Origin: Catenaria anguillulae PL171
Taxonomy: Eukaryota > Blastocladiomycota > Blastocladiomycetes > Blastocladiales > Catenariaceae
Reading direction: 5' to 3'
Assembly: GCA_002102555.1 (NCBI GenBank)
Contig: MCFL01000098.1
Coordinates: 1 to 64,000 of the forward strand
Length of the DNA stretch: 64,000 bases
Positions 8,959-22,882 of this stretch are shown one piece after another; position 1 is the first letter of the stretch; every line of letters starts with the position of its first letter. The notes under the pieces are model-generated. The model saw only the letters and a list, made by a program, of their open reading frames with translations, had not been told where the DNA came from and did not search any database. The translations under genes were made by a program, and so were the position numbers.

Positions 8959-11030
8959 TCAGCTCATGCTATACCTCAAGACTCTCCTTTCTTCGAATTG
9001 TTCCCGCATCACTCTCACTCGACACACCCGACCCATTCCCACGCATCCAGCTTCACCCATGACCGCCACCAGCTTTTGCGGCGACTCGCACATCTTCATC
9101 GACTCAGCTGCCTCACCTGGTCCGCCGCTCGGCTTGACGGTCGTTGCTGCCGCAGACAACGGCGACACGCCCGGCCGGGATCCCACCACCGCGTCCGTCA
9201 TTGAGCCCGCCGAAGCGCTGCGCATGGCATTCATGCCCGCCTTTTCCAAACTCATCTCCCTTGCCATGCGACTCACCCAACGCCGCCAAACACCCCGCTT
9301 CCGCTCCCGCTCCCGCTCCCCATGTTTCCCGTGCCGGCGCCATTTCCCCCGCCAGCATGCCTCGGTGTGCCTGATCCACTTCCTCGCGACCCACTTTTGC
9401 CAATAGCAAACGTTGTCCGCGACGCGGCATAAAACTTGCCACCACCGACCGCCGTTGCCGCCGCCGCTGTCGACGATCCCCCGATCCGTGCGGCGACGTC
9501 CCGGGTGGGGTCATGGGCCGAAATACGTTAAAGGGTGAACCAGCAACCACGAGCGGTGAGTTGGGCGATGCGCCTGGCGCATTGGGCGAGATGACAGAAT
9601 GTCGCGCAAGTTCGCGCACAAGCTGGCGCTCGAGTTGCTGGGTCATGGTTCGCGCGCGGTTCATGAATTCGAGCGGGGATTCCGACGTTTCTGGTGCCGA
9701 AAGGCCTGTGCGAGATGGAAAAGAAATGTGAGATGGGGGGGGGGCAATAATCAGCGATGACGGGGAAAAAAAAAGCATGAGAGGGCGTACGCATGGTGCG
9801 CGTCAAGTGCCGAAGCTTGCGCTTCAACCCGTCGGTTTCGGTGATAGGGTTGCCGGCAATTGTGACGCCAGACAACGGGTGGAGGGTAAAGAGCGGATCC
9901 AGCGACGAGATTTTGTTGTTGCTGAGTCCAATCCATTGCAAGTGCGCCATGGTGTTGATTTCGGGTGGAATGGTTTCGATGAGATTGTCAGAAAGCGATA
10001 GGGTTTCAATCCTAATTCCGATCCAATGATTAGCAAAGGTTTAGTGGAGTAAAAAAAGCAGGAGACTATACTCTGTATCCAAGACTGATTTGGGAAACGC
10101 CGTCAACTTGTTTCGAATCAGATACAGCGTCCTAAGCGATCCCATCAATGACCAGTCCACTTCATCTACAGCCGCGGTTGTGAGCTGATTTGCCGACAAG
10201 TTGAGCGTTTGTAGCGTGACCAAATTGACAATGTTTGGGTTGATGCTTGCGATTTGGTTTGTGCTCAATGATAGTGTGCGTAAGAATGGCAAGTTGCACA
10301 ACTCATCGGGAATCATCGTCAGGCAATTGTTGCTCAACATGATAGTTGTGATATTGTCTGTCGCGTTCCATTCGGATACGGGGCAGGTGGTCAAGTTTTT
10401 GAACCGGTACGAGAGCGTGATGCCTCGGTTGGCTTCTTCTTCTGCTTCGAGCTGCTGTTGGCGGCGCAACATGGTAGATGAAGAGGTGACGGACGCGCGC
10501 CGAGACGCTTCATCCATATCGGCTGTCATGGTGCTTGTGCTGCCACTGCTCACATGGCTGGCGGGCGACGTGGTGCCAGTCGCAGAAGACTTTTGCGGCG
10601 AGCGGGAAAACGTGCGGGTGATGGTTGCCGTGAGCGTGCCAAAAGCCGAAAGAGATGTGTAACTCGGTGACTTTTTTGGGCCACCTGAATGCTCTGAATC
10701 GGATCCACTACTGCTCGACGGCGGGTGCTCGCTCATGGGAGACGGTGGCAGTGGCCGCTGGGATGCGGATCCAGAGGATGAGGTTATTGATGAAGAAAGG
10801 GCTGAGGGTGCCTGGGATTTGGTTCGATTGCGGTTGCCCATGAGCCTCGACATGACCCCTGAGTCGCGATGTCCGACCGAGTTGCTTGCCGATGTGGATG
10901 GTGAGTTCGTGCTGTTCCCAGAGTCGACCAGCGCCGACAAGTGCATTGGCGGTGGGTCGTGGGAAGTCCCGCTGCTGGCGGGTACACTTGTGGGAGTTCC
11001 GCGTTTGATGGTTTCATTGCCGTCAGTCAT
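8959..11030 (-). CDS. Leucine-rich-repeat protein
   Basis: Three exons on the minus strand: 11030-10072, 10011-9791 and 9705-8959, with introns of 60 bp (10012-10071) and 85 bp (9706-9790; it contains a 10-G run). The first about 205 residues are Ser/Thr/Pro-rich and disordered. Then come about six LRRs (e.g. NITTIMLSNNCLTMIPDEL, LQTLNLSANQLTTA, IETLSLSDNLIETIPPEI) ending in a cap-like segment GNPITETDGLKRKLRHL. The C-terminal part has a helix (MNRARTMTQQLERQLVREL) and a Gly/Ser-rich tail. To keep that tail open to the stop at 8959, one G must be added in a GGGGG run near 9477 and another in a GGG run near 9290. A protein-interaction role is likely; the partner is unknown. Confidence 0.72.
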
Positions 11031-11365
11031 GTTGTATTGCTTTACTTGTTTGCATGCAATGTGGCGTGATGAAAATGTTCGCAGACATGAATGTGTGCTT
11101 ATTTCCTGTGGGCTTTGGCGGGCACCGCGTGGTCCCTGAAGTCGGCGTTGACCTTGGCTGAACGCGATCAGCTGCAGTTGGATTTGGAAACACTTTCGTA
11201 TCGTACTCAGACACTAGATTTCTCGTCACAATCAATAAAAGAGTTGAAGCACTATATATATGGAAGACATGATGTGGCAGCCGACGCATGACCACGCCGA
11301 CACGAGACATCCACAACGACATGTCCAAACAAGACACAACAACTTGACGAACACTTGGGAAACAG

Positions 11366-12497
11366 TCAACCCACCACATTGGTATCCTTGTGAAACGCCC
11401 CACTAATCTGGGGATCCGCCGCATCCCACGCCCCGCCACTCCAACACTTGCGCTCCTCCTCATCGCAGTACGCTGGTCCTCATCCTTGGGCTGATCCGCG
11501 GGTGTCGTGCAAACGGCGACTCTTCCGGGGCCCTCATGCCCACGATGGTCGCATCGCCAACCCCAGCACCATGCGCTCGCCGAGCATTCAGCTCGCTGCT
11601 GCCTGCATGCATGGGCGACACCTCGTGCATCTTGAGCCCGCCCGTTGTTTTCACTGGCTCCGAGATGGCATACAGCGCACCGAGAACGGAATCATCCTGG
11701 CCGCGTTCGCCCGTGTGACCCTTGGGCTGTGCTTCTGGGCGCGGATCCACGGCAATGTTTGCGCTTGGGGCGCATGAGTTGAGGATTTCCAAGTTGATGC
11801 GGTGTTGGTCCGGGTGCTCGAGAAATGTCAGATGAAGCGGTCCTCGAGCCAGGCGGGGAACACAGTCGGGTGCGTGTTTTTCGCGAGCACGGCTTGGATG
11901 GACGAGAAGGCTTGGTGGACCGTGGTCATGCGTGGGGGGCCGCCGAGGTTGCCGAGCATGGATTGGTCGTTGGATTGACGGAATGCCAGGTGAAGTGGAG
12001 TGTGTGGATCCTACACATGATGATCGATCCATTGGCAAACGGATACGGTGAGTGTCGCAGCACGAGGATCAAGAGAGCTCGGGCAACCGAGTCAATGTAT
12101 GTTAATGTATGTTAACCTGATGGGCAATGCGTTCAAGCTGCTTGACCAGCTCCTTGACGTCGATTTCGTTTGTGGTCTGGCCCGAAATGGCGGCGGCCGA
12201 GCTGTTGGACGTGTGGACGGGTTCGGTGCTGCGGCTCGGGTTGTTGGGCGAGACATGGCCGTGCTGCTTCTTGTCGAGGTCATCCTTGGTGTTTGACTTA
12301 TCCTTGCTCTTGATGACCCGGGTGTTACCAATGGACACAGACCGGCGAGCGATCGAAGTGTGGACGATTATGGCTTCTGGAAGCAGACGCAGTTGCGATA
12401 TCGCATGACAGGCGGGCACCAAGCCGGCTGCAACCGTGACGGCGACGGCGACGCGACTCGAGCGAAGAATGTGGAGAGAATGATTGATTGCAAGCAT
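11366..12497 (-). CDS. Unknown protein, hydrophobic N-terminus, broken frames
   Basis: Exon 1 runs 12497-12117 and begins MLAINHSLHILRSSRVAVAV, with a hydrophobic segment (about residues 16-33) that may be a membrane anchor or targeting signal, followed by a Lys/Asp-rich stretch and a helix (EIDVKELVKQLERIAHQ). A 106-bp intron (12011-12116) leads to exon 2 at 12010. Reading on gives LEDRF, then FLEHPDQHRINLEIL, then an acidic Cys-containing end (CDEEERKCWSGGAWDAADPQ) stopping at 11366. Each transition (near 11840, 11490 and 11470) needs a single-base frame change. The pieces are protein-like and in order, so I treat them as one gene damaged by sequence error or decay. No family recognised. 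Confidence 0.45.
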
Positions 12498-12932
12498 GCT
12501 TGTCGCTGTACAGTCGTGCTTTCGCTGGCATGCGCATGGGCTGAGAACACGTCAATCCGCACGCAGCTGTGGAGCACGGTGCCAGCTTTTTGAATCGTCG
12601 GTGCCATCTGAGTCCAAATCTGAGACCACTCGAGTCCGCGTTGCTCATGAGGTGGCCGCCCAGCTGTCGAATGATGAGAGGACAGATAGAAGAGGATTAT
12701 GTACTCTATTGAATTACACTCGTTCATTCCAGATTGACACGGCGGAAAGATGAGAAAACAAGAGTTAAAAACAACAAAAAATTGCAAACGGAAACGACAA
12801 CTTGTGAGAGAGGAAAAAAAAAATAGAGTAGAGATAGAGATCGAGGATAAGCGGGTGATAATGAAAAGAGAGGAACAACGAAAAAAAAATCAAACGCAAG
12901 CTACATACGCCATCCAAACTACTCCTGACTTG
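12498..12932. other. Intergenic, A/G-rich plus strand
   Basis: The gap lies between the 3' end of SEC16 and the start of the preceding minus-strand gene. The part at 12745-12910 is A/G-rich on the plus strand (T/C-rich in the SEC16 transcript) and probably holds SEC16 3'-UTR signals. No gene seen. Confidence 0.4.
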
Positions 12933-15900
12933 CTACTGCCCACCTCCAGTCGACGGCAAAAAGCTCGGCCCAGCTGCTGGCGGTGCCGGCGTACTAGTTC
13001 CCGACGGCGGTGCAGGCGAACTGGTCCCCGACCCTGGGTTCAACACGTCCACATACCGCGATCGGCCACGCATGTTGCGCAACGAAGAGCTCGCGGGTCC
13101 TGGCGGCGGCCCACCCGATCCAAGTGACTCGATCGGGTTGAATCCCATGGAACTTGACGGCCGTTGACGCGTGCGGCCTTTGCTCGAGCCCGCGGGCGTA
13201 CTGTTTGTGGATGACAGGGCACTGGGTGGCGTGCCTGCAGGTCCGGGCGACGAGGGCGAGTCGGGCACGCTTCCTGGCACGCTACCACCACGGTTGATGG
13301 GTGTCGGTAAACCAAATGTGCCAAGCGGGGGCATGCTCGCCACAGACGAGATCGAGTGAATCGATGCGGCTGGCGATGCCGATCGAGCTGGAGCACCAAA
13401 GCCGACGCTGCCGCCAACCTGAGCGGGAGGCAGCCCACCTGCGGCAGCAGCGGCCGGCGGCGGCACATTCATTGACATGCTGCCCATGGACGGCGGCGGT
13501 GCAGATCCCCCGTGAGGCGGTGCACCTCCACCCGGCGGCGCCGACCCGGTTCTCGCTGGCGGCGGCGGCGGCGGTTTGCTAGTTGTCATACTCGCACTCG
13601 ACGGGTCGTTCTTGTTGATCCACCGACCCAATTCCTTGTCAAAGTAAAACGTGCTCTCCTCTCCCAAATTCGCCTTGACGGGTCCGGGAGCGCCATCCTT
13701 CTTCTTGCGGCCAAACACGCTCTTGACAATGCCGAAAATCCCACTTGAGCTCCCACCGGATCCGTCGGCGGGCGAGGCAGAATCGGATGCCGATTTCGGT
13801 CCAGAATCCGTGTCCTTGGGCGATGTGGCCGACCCAGAAGATCCGTCGGCTTGGCCATCGGCTTTGCCCTTGCTCTTCTCCTTCTTGAGTGCCGAATTGC
13901 CAAAACCCAAATCGTCCCATTCATCAACGGCGGCCCCAGATGCAGGTGGCGACGCGGGCGCGGCTGTAGCGGCGGGTTGGTTGACAGGAGATGCAATGGT
14001 GTTGATGGGTGCAGGTGAGAAGCCTCGTTGCTTTGGAGGAGCAGTCGGCGCTGGTCCAAAGCCAGGCGACATGCCGGGAGCTGAAGCGAACTGTTGCGGT
14101 GAGCGCGACACGTCAAATGAGGACGGCTGTTGCTGCATGCCGTTACTGCCATACATGGGTGCTGGAGGCATTTGGCCATACGGAGCCGGAGGAGCGGCCG
14201 CCGCTTGCGACTGAGGGGACGAGACCATGGGCGTGGACATGGGCGGAGCTTGTTGCTGTGCGTGTACAGCATTTTGAGATGGAGAGGTCATGAGTGGCAA
14301 GTGCTGCTGCGAGTACATGCCCTGCTGCTGCTGCTGCTGCTGCTGCGAGGGCAGAGGCACTTGGGCGACAACGGTTGCTGACGCTTGAGGGGACCCAATG
14401 AAGCTCGCTTGCTTCGAAACTGGCACGGGAGGCAGCGATTGCTGCGGGGCGGCTTCAAACGACGGGACCGGGGCAGGTGTCGACGTGAACCCGTACGTTT
14501 GAGGCATGTTTGTCGACGAGGGTGCCGGCGGCAAGCCCGAGTTGCTGAGCGTGCTGAGTCGCCGGCCGTAATCCGCGAGGGGGGCCGTGTACGGCGACGC
14601 CGAGTACCTTTGCTGTTGCTGCTGTTGTTGCATCGAGTCAACCACCGGGAACGCAATCGGCGCTGCTTGCGCATTGCCAAGGATCGGCTCCAACAATCTT
14701 CCGACATCGGTCGCCAACAGCGTCTGCTTGAACTCGCCAAACTCCAACCCGAGCGCAAACTGCTGCCCACTCCACACTTGGGTCATCTCGGGCGTGGGCT
14801 GCGGCAAAGACCCCACACGCTCTGCAGCCATGGCTCGACCAGTTCGCCCAGCTCGTGCAGCTCGCGCAATACATCCGGCGACAAGTGGAATAGTTCGCCG
14901 CGCTTGAGCACCCAGGTCGCAACGAGCATGGCACTTCGAACGTAGCTGCGAGCATGAGCAAGCTGTCCAACAGCGAGCATACGCCGGGCATACGCAAGCT
15001 TGAATCCAACCAAGTGAGGCATTGCACCAGCCTCGACAGGAATGTATGGCGCATTGGCCGCTGCGGGCGAGTTGAGGCCCAGCGGACCACTGTCCATTGC
15101 TTGCGCGGCCATGAAGAACTCGACAATTTCCGTGAGCAGCAGCGCGTGGACATTGTTCTGGTACGAAGTCGGGTGCAAGGTGTGCGATGCCCCGAGCAGG
15201 ACTTGAGAAACACTTGCGCGATCGCGAGGTCCAAACACACTGGCTCCATGATACATGGTACCGACGGGTTGAGCGACCAAGTGGCATAGAGCGGCAGCTT
15301 CCATCCGCCCGTACGACTTGAGGCGGTTGCCTAGCTCGACAAGTGCAGTGACCGTATTGCCTCCATTGCGATGCGTCAGAATCAGTGCAAGAGCTTCGCG
15401 CCACCAGTTGAGTTGCGCTGATGTCGGCGGCGTGGGTGTTGCGTCAGACGGGAGAAGCAAGTAATCGACAGCAGATGACGACCAAGACAAATCACCCTGG
15501 GCGGTCAAGACCGTCAGCGCAAACTGCAAGGCAGGAACACAGGGCCGGGTCACGGCGACGTCCACTGCAGGCATTTGCCACTGGTCGCCATGCTTTTCCT
15601 CCTCGGCGGCCACGTCCATGGGCTTGCCAAACCAGTCCGTACTTGGCAAACATGCCATTCGCACGTGCCCACACATCGGGTGGGCAGCGACCTGCAAGCG
15701 CCATTGCCATGGACCAGTTGTTGTTGCGCAAGCACAGCTCGACAGCGTCTGGCAACTTGTTGGCATTGAGCAGCAAATTGTACAGCGGGAGCATGATCGG
15801 GTCCTTGATGTTCTTGCTGTCCTCTTCGACCTTGGTCTTGTTGTCCTCGTCGCCACTCTCCGCTTCGGCACTTTGACCGGCCGTTGCCTCGTCATCGGCC

Positions 15901-18900
15901 AGCACACCAAACTTGACCAAGTGCTCCCGAACCACATCTGCCACAACATAATCCGAAGGTACACCCGATCCAATCGACGCAACCAGTGCATGCAATACAC
16001 GCATTAACAAGTGCTTGTCCAGCGCATGCTCTCTCGCCTCGCCACTCGCCAATGCATCGACATCGCTTGCCACCTCCTGAGTTGATTTGTCCAACCACCG
16101 CAGAGCAATCGCACGGCTGCGATCCACGCTGGACCCAGGCTCCAACAATGCCCCCTCATCCAAATTTTGCAACTCATCCTCGTCCCGCACCGACACACGC
16201 TCAAACCGGATCGGCCCAGCAAACAGCTTAATCGCAGGCTTTGTGATTGCTGGATCATTCGAGTACCGAAGCGTCGACCTTGGGAACGACACCACGACAA
16301 ACCCGCGCGGTGAAAATGCAACCAGCGGCACCTTGCTGCCGACCAAATGCACCTGGAATGGCCCGCGCATGGTCGGAATGGCAACGGGCGGTGGGGTCGT
16401 CGGATACGACACCTTTGGCGGCGGCGCCGCATCGGTGAGCGGACTCCCACACCAGGCGCAAAAGCGGCCACCGGCGGGACCAAATGTCCCGCACGTGGTA
16501 CATTTCACGGGAAGCGGCGCATTGGTGCGCAAAGGCGCGGGGCGCACAAGACCGTTGCCAGCGGACGACGTGGCCGACCCGGGACTGGTGGATGCAGATG
16601 CCCCACGGGGGGACGAAGGAAGCGGGACGGTGTGTGCGTCGGGAAGCGACAGTGGGTCGGGTGCACCTTCTTCGTGGAAATCAAACGCGGTTGCGTGGGT
16701 CGTTGGCGTCACGGATCCTGCAGTGCTGATGGAGCGAATGCTGGTTGCCGAGGATGGACGCGACGGCACATCGACCGACAAAGCGCCAGATGATGCCACT
16801 GCGGGCTTGGCAAGGGGCGATTTGACAGGCACCGTGTCTTGAATAAATGTAGGACCGGCCGCAGGCGGAGGCGGCGGCATTTGCGCAGCAGATTTTGCTT
16901 GGAATGCGGGTGCCAGACCGCTTGGTGAAGAGGCCACGGGCTTGGGTTTGGGAGACACGATCGACTGCGGTGGTTGCTGGAACTGCGTCGGCGGATACTG
17001 TGGCACGGGTTTGGGACTTGTTGCTGCTGCGACGGGAGCCGGTCGCGAATGGGGCGATGAGCTCGGCGGTGCAAGTGTGGACACCGGGAAACGACGGAGC
17101 GCGAGTCGGCGACGGGGCGTGCTGAGGAGACTTGACGGGAGATTGCACTGGACAACATGGCACCGACAGCCGTCAGAACAACAATCGCGGCTTCATGGAG
17201 ACAAAAAGCAAACGTACCATTTTGCTGCAGGTGTTGCTGTTGACCACCATTTTCCGGAGCACCATGAGGATTCGGCTGAGCGGCTGCCGGTGGCGGAGGG
17301 GCATAGAACCCGGATGGCGGAGGTGGCATCTGCAAAGGTGCTGTCATGGGAGAGCGTTTTGCCGGCGAAGGCTGGCGATCCACAGCTACCTGTGCATTCT
17401 GAGGCGGATGCTGAGAGAAAAAGAGTGAGTATGGACAATCTAGTAGAGCAGGGGGGAGAATGAGTTGCAATGGATGACGGCACCATTCCGTTCTCCATTC
17501 CGTGCCCTTGTGGATGCTGTCGGGGCCAGGAACCTTCTTGCTGCTGGTGGTGGTGCTCGGCCAAGCTGTTGGGTGCCGGCGGGAAACCGTACGGCACGCC
17601 AAAATCTTGCTGTTGCTGCTCGTACTGTCCCTGGGTACCATTGACGCCTTGCGGTTGCTGTTGCTCCTGCGGCTGCAGAGGCGCTTGGCCGAACCCGAGT
17701 TCGTCTGCTGGACTAAATGCATGCTGCTCGCCTTGCTGCTTCGGATAAGCCTGCGCTTGGGCAAACTGTTGCTCATGGCCATACTCGTGGTGCTGCTGCT
17801 GAGCCTGGGCATTGCCGTTGCCCCAATACCCACCTTGCTGCACTTGCTGCCGTACACATGTTGCGGGTGTTGGTGCTCTTGACCAAACTCTTGACCAAAT
17901 TGGGGTTGCATCTGTGTATACTCGCTCTGCGGCTGGCCCCACGCCGGCTGCTCCTGCTTCATCGGCGATGCGCTCGTTCCACGTGCGATCGCTTGAGGGG
18001 GTTGCGGCGGCGACTGCGGCGGGAGTTCCATGGCCGCGTGTCCTTCTTGAGCCGCTTGCATTCCATAAGGCATGGACGGTTGGTGGGTGTGGTCCCATAT
18101 GGCACCCTGCGGCGGTGGCACCGCAGAAACGGAAGGTTGATTGTGCGGCGACCCGGCGTGCAGAGGCTGGGGATAAGATGGCGGGTGCTGTGGTGAGGCG
18201 GCCCGGTGGTGGGGTGATTTGATGGGCGACTTTGAGCCTTGGCGGCCGCTGATCGGGGCTGACAACGATAAAAACGAGAAGGTGAGGAAAATGAACAAGT
18301 GCAAAATCCTATATGAGGAACATACCCTGTTGCATCGACCCATACCCTTGCTGCTGATCGACCTGTGTCACCGGCACAACTCCAGGCGACCCGCCAACAC
18401 GTCTTGACTCTTCCTGCGGCATGGGCAACGTCGAGCTATCCACAAACATGCCCGCGCCCGTTTGCGGTGGCGGAGCAAAGAATCCACCAGCCGCCGTTTG
18501 CGGTGGCGGTGGAACAACCTGTTGCTGTTGTTGCTGCGCATTGAACGACGGCGACCGGCCCGACGGCGCTGGGTGCTGACCGCCGTAAAACGACCCACGA
18601 CGATCCTCCACCTGCTGTTGCTGCTGCTGCTGCTGTCCTTGCTCATGGGCAGCGCCGGGAACTGGCGGCAAAAACGTGGACGGGACGCGCCCACATACGG
18701 TGATGGCGGTGCATAAGGTGCAACTGCGCCCGCAGGCCCTGCAAATGGAATCGGGCCGTTGCAGCGACAAGCGGCGGGCCACCAGGTGACGTAGGCGATG
18801 CCGCGACCGCCGGCGGGTGCGGCCGGGTGCATGCGACGGAGGTGACGTCGAGACATATGGTTGCTGAACCGGTTGTTGCGTGGCAGCGGAAGGTGGAGCG

Positions 18901-18998
18901 GGAAACCCAAACTCGGCCGTGGACGTGCCGGCCGATGGCGGGCCCCAAAAGTTGGCTACGGGCGGTTGTGTTGTTGCAGTTGTTGTTGTTGTGTGCTG

Positions 18999-19034
<36 letters not shown>

Positions 19035-22000
19035 GGCGAGCCATATGGATTTGCAGCATACTTTGGTGACTGCGCGGGCAACGGAGGCGGCGGCTGGCTA
19101 AAGAAGGACGACCCAGACGACTGCTTGCGGGCGACGGCATTCGGCCTTGACCTTGACTTTGCGGCGACCGAGCGGGTGCAGCTTGCGATTGCGGCGACCG
19201 AACAGCGGGCGTGGAGAACACGGGTGGCGGAGGCTGGCTAAAGAAGGACGAGGATTGCTTGACAGGCGAAGGAATCCGCTGCGATTGGGTGGGCTGTGCT
19301 TGTGGCGATGTAAAGCTCTGGCCTGTAACTGGAACTGCAGCGGCCGGAGCGTGTGTGGGTGAACCAAAGGGCTGGGGTTGGGCGCAGACGGGTACGTGGC
19401 GTTGGCGCTCGGCGACACAACTTGAGGAGGGGGAGCAGACTGCCAGTACGGAGCAGGTTGTTGTTGTTGCTGCTGTGGCTGCTCAAACACTGGAGCATTA
19501 TTCCACTGCTGTTGCGGCTGCTGGTTGAACGCGCCAGTCCCATTCACGTTTGCACCATGTAAGCCGTCAAAACCAGGCACCTGCTGCGCGCCAGGGTTAC
19601 TCGCCGATGACGGCACATGATCCACGGGCGACATGGGCTGTGCGGGAGCCGAGTCCCAGAAATTGGCCACGGGCTGAGGCGGGTGCTGTGGCTGCTGGGA
19701 GGGGACTTGACGGGTGACGCGACCGGGTTGACTGGTTGCGGAGGCACGCCAAACTCATCGGCAATACCGGAGGACCCGGCCTGCGGTTGCGACTCCCAAA
19801 ATGGTGGAGGATTCGCCAACGGCGCCGCGGGCACCGGCTGCGGCGATTTTGTCGCTGCCGAGGTGGGAACTGGTTGTTGCTGTTGGCGACCTTGCGCTTG
19901 CGTTTGCCCATACCCGACCGACTCAAACACATCGCACTCGAGCTGCTCCCCACAAATCGCAGGTGGTGGCTGTGCAACGACAGCAGGCGACGTCGACTTT
20001 GGCCGCTGCGGGCTTGTCGACACAGCGCGATTCACCGGCGCGGCTGCCGCACTCGAGGCGCAAACGCATCAAATGCCGTTACCGACGGTCCGGACCAAAA
20101 TGCCGCGGGCGGATCTGTGGATACTTGCACGGGCGGACTTGCGGCACGTGCGGGCGGCGACGCTACGGGTGCATTTGCGATAACGGGCGGCGACCCAGGC
20201 GAACGTGCAGGCGGCGCTTGCGCTTGCGTCACAACGGCATCAAACGGCGACGGCCGGCATCCGTGGAAGCCGACGACCAAAACGGCGGCGGGGCGCTCGA
20301 CACGTGTACGGGCGGACTGGCTGCGCGCGGCGGAGGCGACGCCGACACTGGTGCGTTGGTGGGTGCCGGTGCGTTGGCGGGTGCCGGTACATTGGCGGGC
20401 GGCGCAATTGCATCAAACACCGAGGGTTGCGTGTCGGAAGCACCCCAGAACGGTGCTGGCGCTGGCGCAAATGAGGCCGCGGGGACCGATGGCGGTGAAG
20501 TGGGCTTGACCGATGGACTAGCTGCACGCGGTGCGGGAGCGGGCGACGTGGGCTTATGAACGGGTGGCGATTGGCCGATCGCGTCAAAGTCGTTCGCTGG
20601 GCCGGTCGATGCACCCCAGAATGGGGCAGGTGCCGGCGCAAACGTCGACGCGGGGACCGGGGCAGGGCTCACTGAGCGCTGGTGTTGTTGCTGCTGCTGA
20701 GGAGGAGGAGGACTAAACGAAGGCGACTTTGCCGCTGGCTGCTCTTGTTGACCGAATGAATCAAACTCGGACACGGCGGTCGACTCGCCAAACAGTGCAA
20801 TGGGGGCACTTGACTGCACCGGCGGCGAGTTTGCCGCTGGCCTTCCGGAGCGAGGTGGCTGCGATGCAGTCGACGTGCGAGGTTGCGCAGGCTCCAACGT
20901 GTCCTCGGCGGACCCCGTTGCCTCACCCCAGAATGGGACCGGTGCAGGTGCAAATGATGCTGCGGGTGCGGGAGGAGACGCTGGATTTACGGAAGTCGAC
21001 TGGCCAGGCACAGGTTGGAGCGGCTGCGTGTCATGTGCGAATGTTTTCTCTTCTTGACCAACAGGAACATCATCCTCGCTTGCCTCGCCCCAAAATGGAA
21101 CAGGAGCAGGTGCGAACATGGAGGGTGGTGCCGTCGCAGTCGAGGTTGCAGCACGCGGCGGGGAAGCAGCGGGTTTGGGCGGTGAAGGAACACGCTCCGG
21201 TTGCGCTTGCTGCTGGGCATGTTGGGGCGGCGACCACGTGTCATTGACTTGTCCCCATCCATCTGCACTCGCTTGAGCAACGGGAGGTTCCGATTGAGGC
21301 ACAGGTCGCACGCGCTCAAATGCTGCGGGGGTTGCCGGCTTGCTCATGGGCAGCGGTGGGAGATTGGCAAACCCAGGCGTGGGTGGTGTTGACGTCGACG
21401 TTGTTGCCTGAGTTTGTGCGGGCACACCAAACAGTTCGTTGAGCGGCGGATAACTTGCTGACCCTGCACCCCCATTTGCATTTGCAAACAGCGACGATGG
21501 TGACTTTGGCAACCCAGACGCCGGTGCAGTCGGCAACGATGTCGTGGAAGTGGTGACAATGGGCGAGGGCACGGGTGATTTGGGCTTTGTCTCTTGGTCG
21601 ACCTTGACTGGTGATGGTGCACGCGGCAACGGCAAGGGAGCCTCCGGACTCTTTGGCCGTGCAGCCACTTCGGGTGATTGTGGGAGCGGCGGGCCGCCCA
21701 TGGCTGTCTCTGCATTGACCGCGGCCGACGCGGCCGACGTCTCGAAAAACGAGCTTCCAGACCTGCGGCGTGCCGCTGCCAACCCCAACGGATTAGCGGC
21801 TGCCGCCAGGGGCGACGCCAACGGATTCGCGCTAGCGCTGGTGAACGGGTTGCTCAAGGACGACGTGGGCGAAAACGGGCCAGGGACCTTGGGCGCAAAC
21901 GGCGACGCAAACCCAATGGACGTGGACCCGGGCCGGATCATGGGCGGCGTGACTGCCGCTGCGGGCGACATGGGCGCCCCCGTGGGAGCAGCAGCAAATG

Positions 22001-22882
22001 GGTTGCGGCCCAGCATGCCCGGCGGCGTCAAGCCCGACGGCGGTTTAGCGGCCGACATGGCTGGTGAGGGTGCAGAAATCATCGAGTTGAAGAAATCGTC
22101 GGCGGCGCCAGCCGATGAGGTGGTCGACTTGAAGCTCGCGTCGCCAGTACCGGCCGTTGTGGTGGCGGGCGGGTTGTTGCCTTGCAGCGAAAAGGACGGG
22201 ACGCGCGAGCCCCAGGCGGGCGAGGCGAATGGCGACGCGATAGGGAGTTGTGGGGTGCGTGTGCCCGTTGAGCGGTCAATGGACGAGGCAGAGCCAAATA
22301 GTTGCGAAGCGGCTACATGTAGGATCGCGGACGGGATCGAGAGAGGTTCTGCGTGAGTGGACAAGTGACCAAGCGGGCCAATCGTGCAAGAGATGCGGGC
22401 GTACGAGTCAATGTGCGAAACGGTAGGGCAGCAGAAGCGCCGACACCCGATCCGGGCCCTGCAAACCGGGCAGGCCCACCAGCGGCAGCAGCCATGGCTT
22501 GCGAGCTGCCCGAGGCAGACCCTGGGCCCGAGTGCGTGTGCGGGTGAAAGTTGATGGAGCCAGACCGCGTGACTGGATTGGAGTGCGCATGTTGCTGTTG
22601 GGGTGCCGCCGAGGTGTTGGCAGCGCCAAACGAGGTGAAAAAGTCGGGGTTGGACGTGGACGACGTCATGCCTCCCGTTCCCGTGGAGCCTGCTTGGGTT
22701 TGCGTGCCAGGGGCCGCAAAGGGATTTTGGCCCAAGCCGGGCGTACCCGTGCGGCCAGGGATGGATCCCGTGGACCCGTGGTGGTACGGTTTTGGGCCGT
22801 TGGCACCGGCGCCGGCGCCAAAGAGGGCCGACGCGTCCGGAGGACCGCCGCCAGAGCCGCCAGTGAAGGGATTGGTGGCCAT
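12933..22882 (-). CDS. SEC16: Sec16, COPII coat scaffold at ER exit sites
   Basis: The gene spans about 10 kb from the ATG at 22882 (MATNPFTGGSGG) to TAG at 12933. Sec16 organises COPII vesicle budding at ER exit sites and binds Sec23, Sec13 and Sar1. The N-terminal half is low-complexity (Pro/Ala/Ser/Gln) with many short PFW units, e.g. FAPAPxPFWG at about 21110, 20930, 20625 and 20450. A zinc-ribbon-like CTTCG...FCAWCG follows at about 16435-16500. Then comes the central conserved domain (from VPLVAFSPRGFVVVSFP, about 16370, through LLLNANKLPDAVELCLRNNN near 15740 to about 14800), and the C-terminal signature STFYFDKELGRWINK near 13640. Probable introns: about 22318-22455, 18259-18328, 17417-17490 and 17155-17217. 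Single-base frame changes are needed at several places (about 20270, 20040, 17060, 15630, 14830), often in G/C runs. The identity is firm; the exact protein is not. Confidence 0.88.
16430..16510 (-). other. Zinc-ribbon-like CxxC...CxxC inside Sec16
   Basis: Within the SEC16 frame, KCTTCG, about 12 residues, then FCAWCGSPL gives two CxxC knuckles typical of small zinc ribbons. It sits just before the central conserved domain. I do not recall this as a usual part of Sec16, so it may be lineage-specific. Confidence 0.6.
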
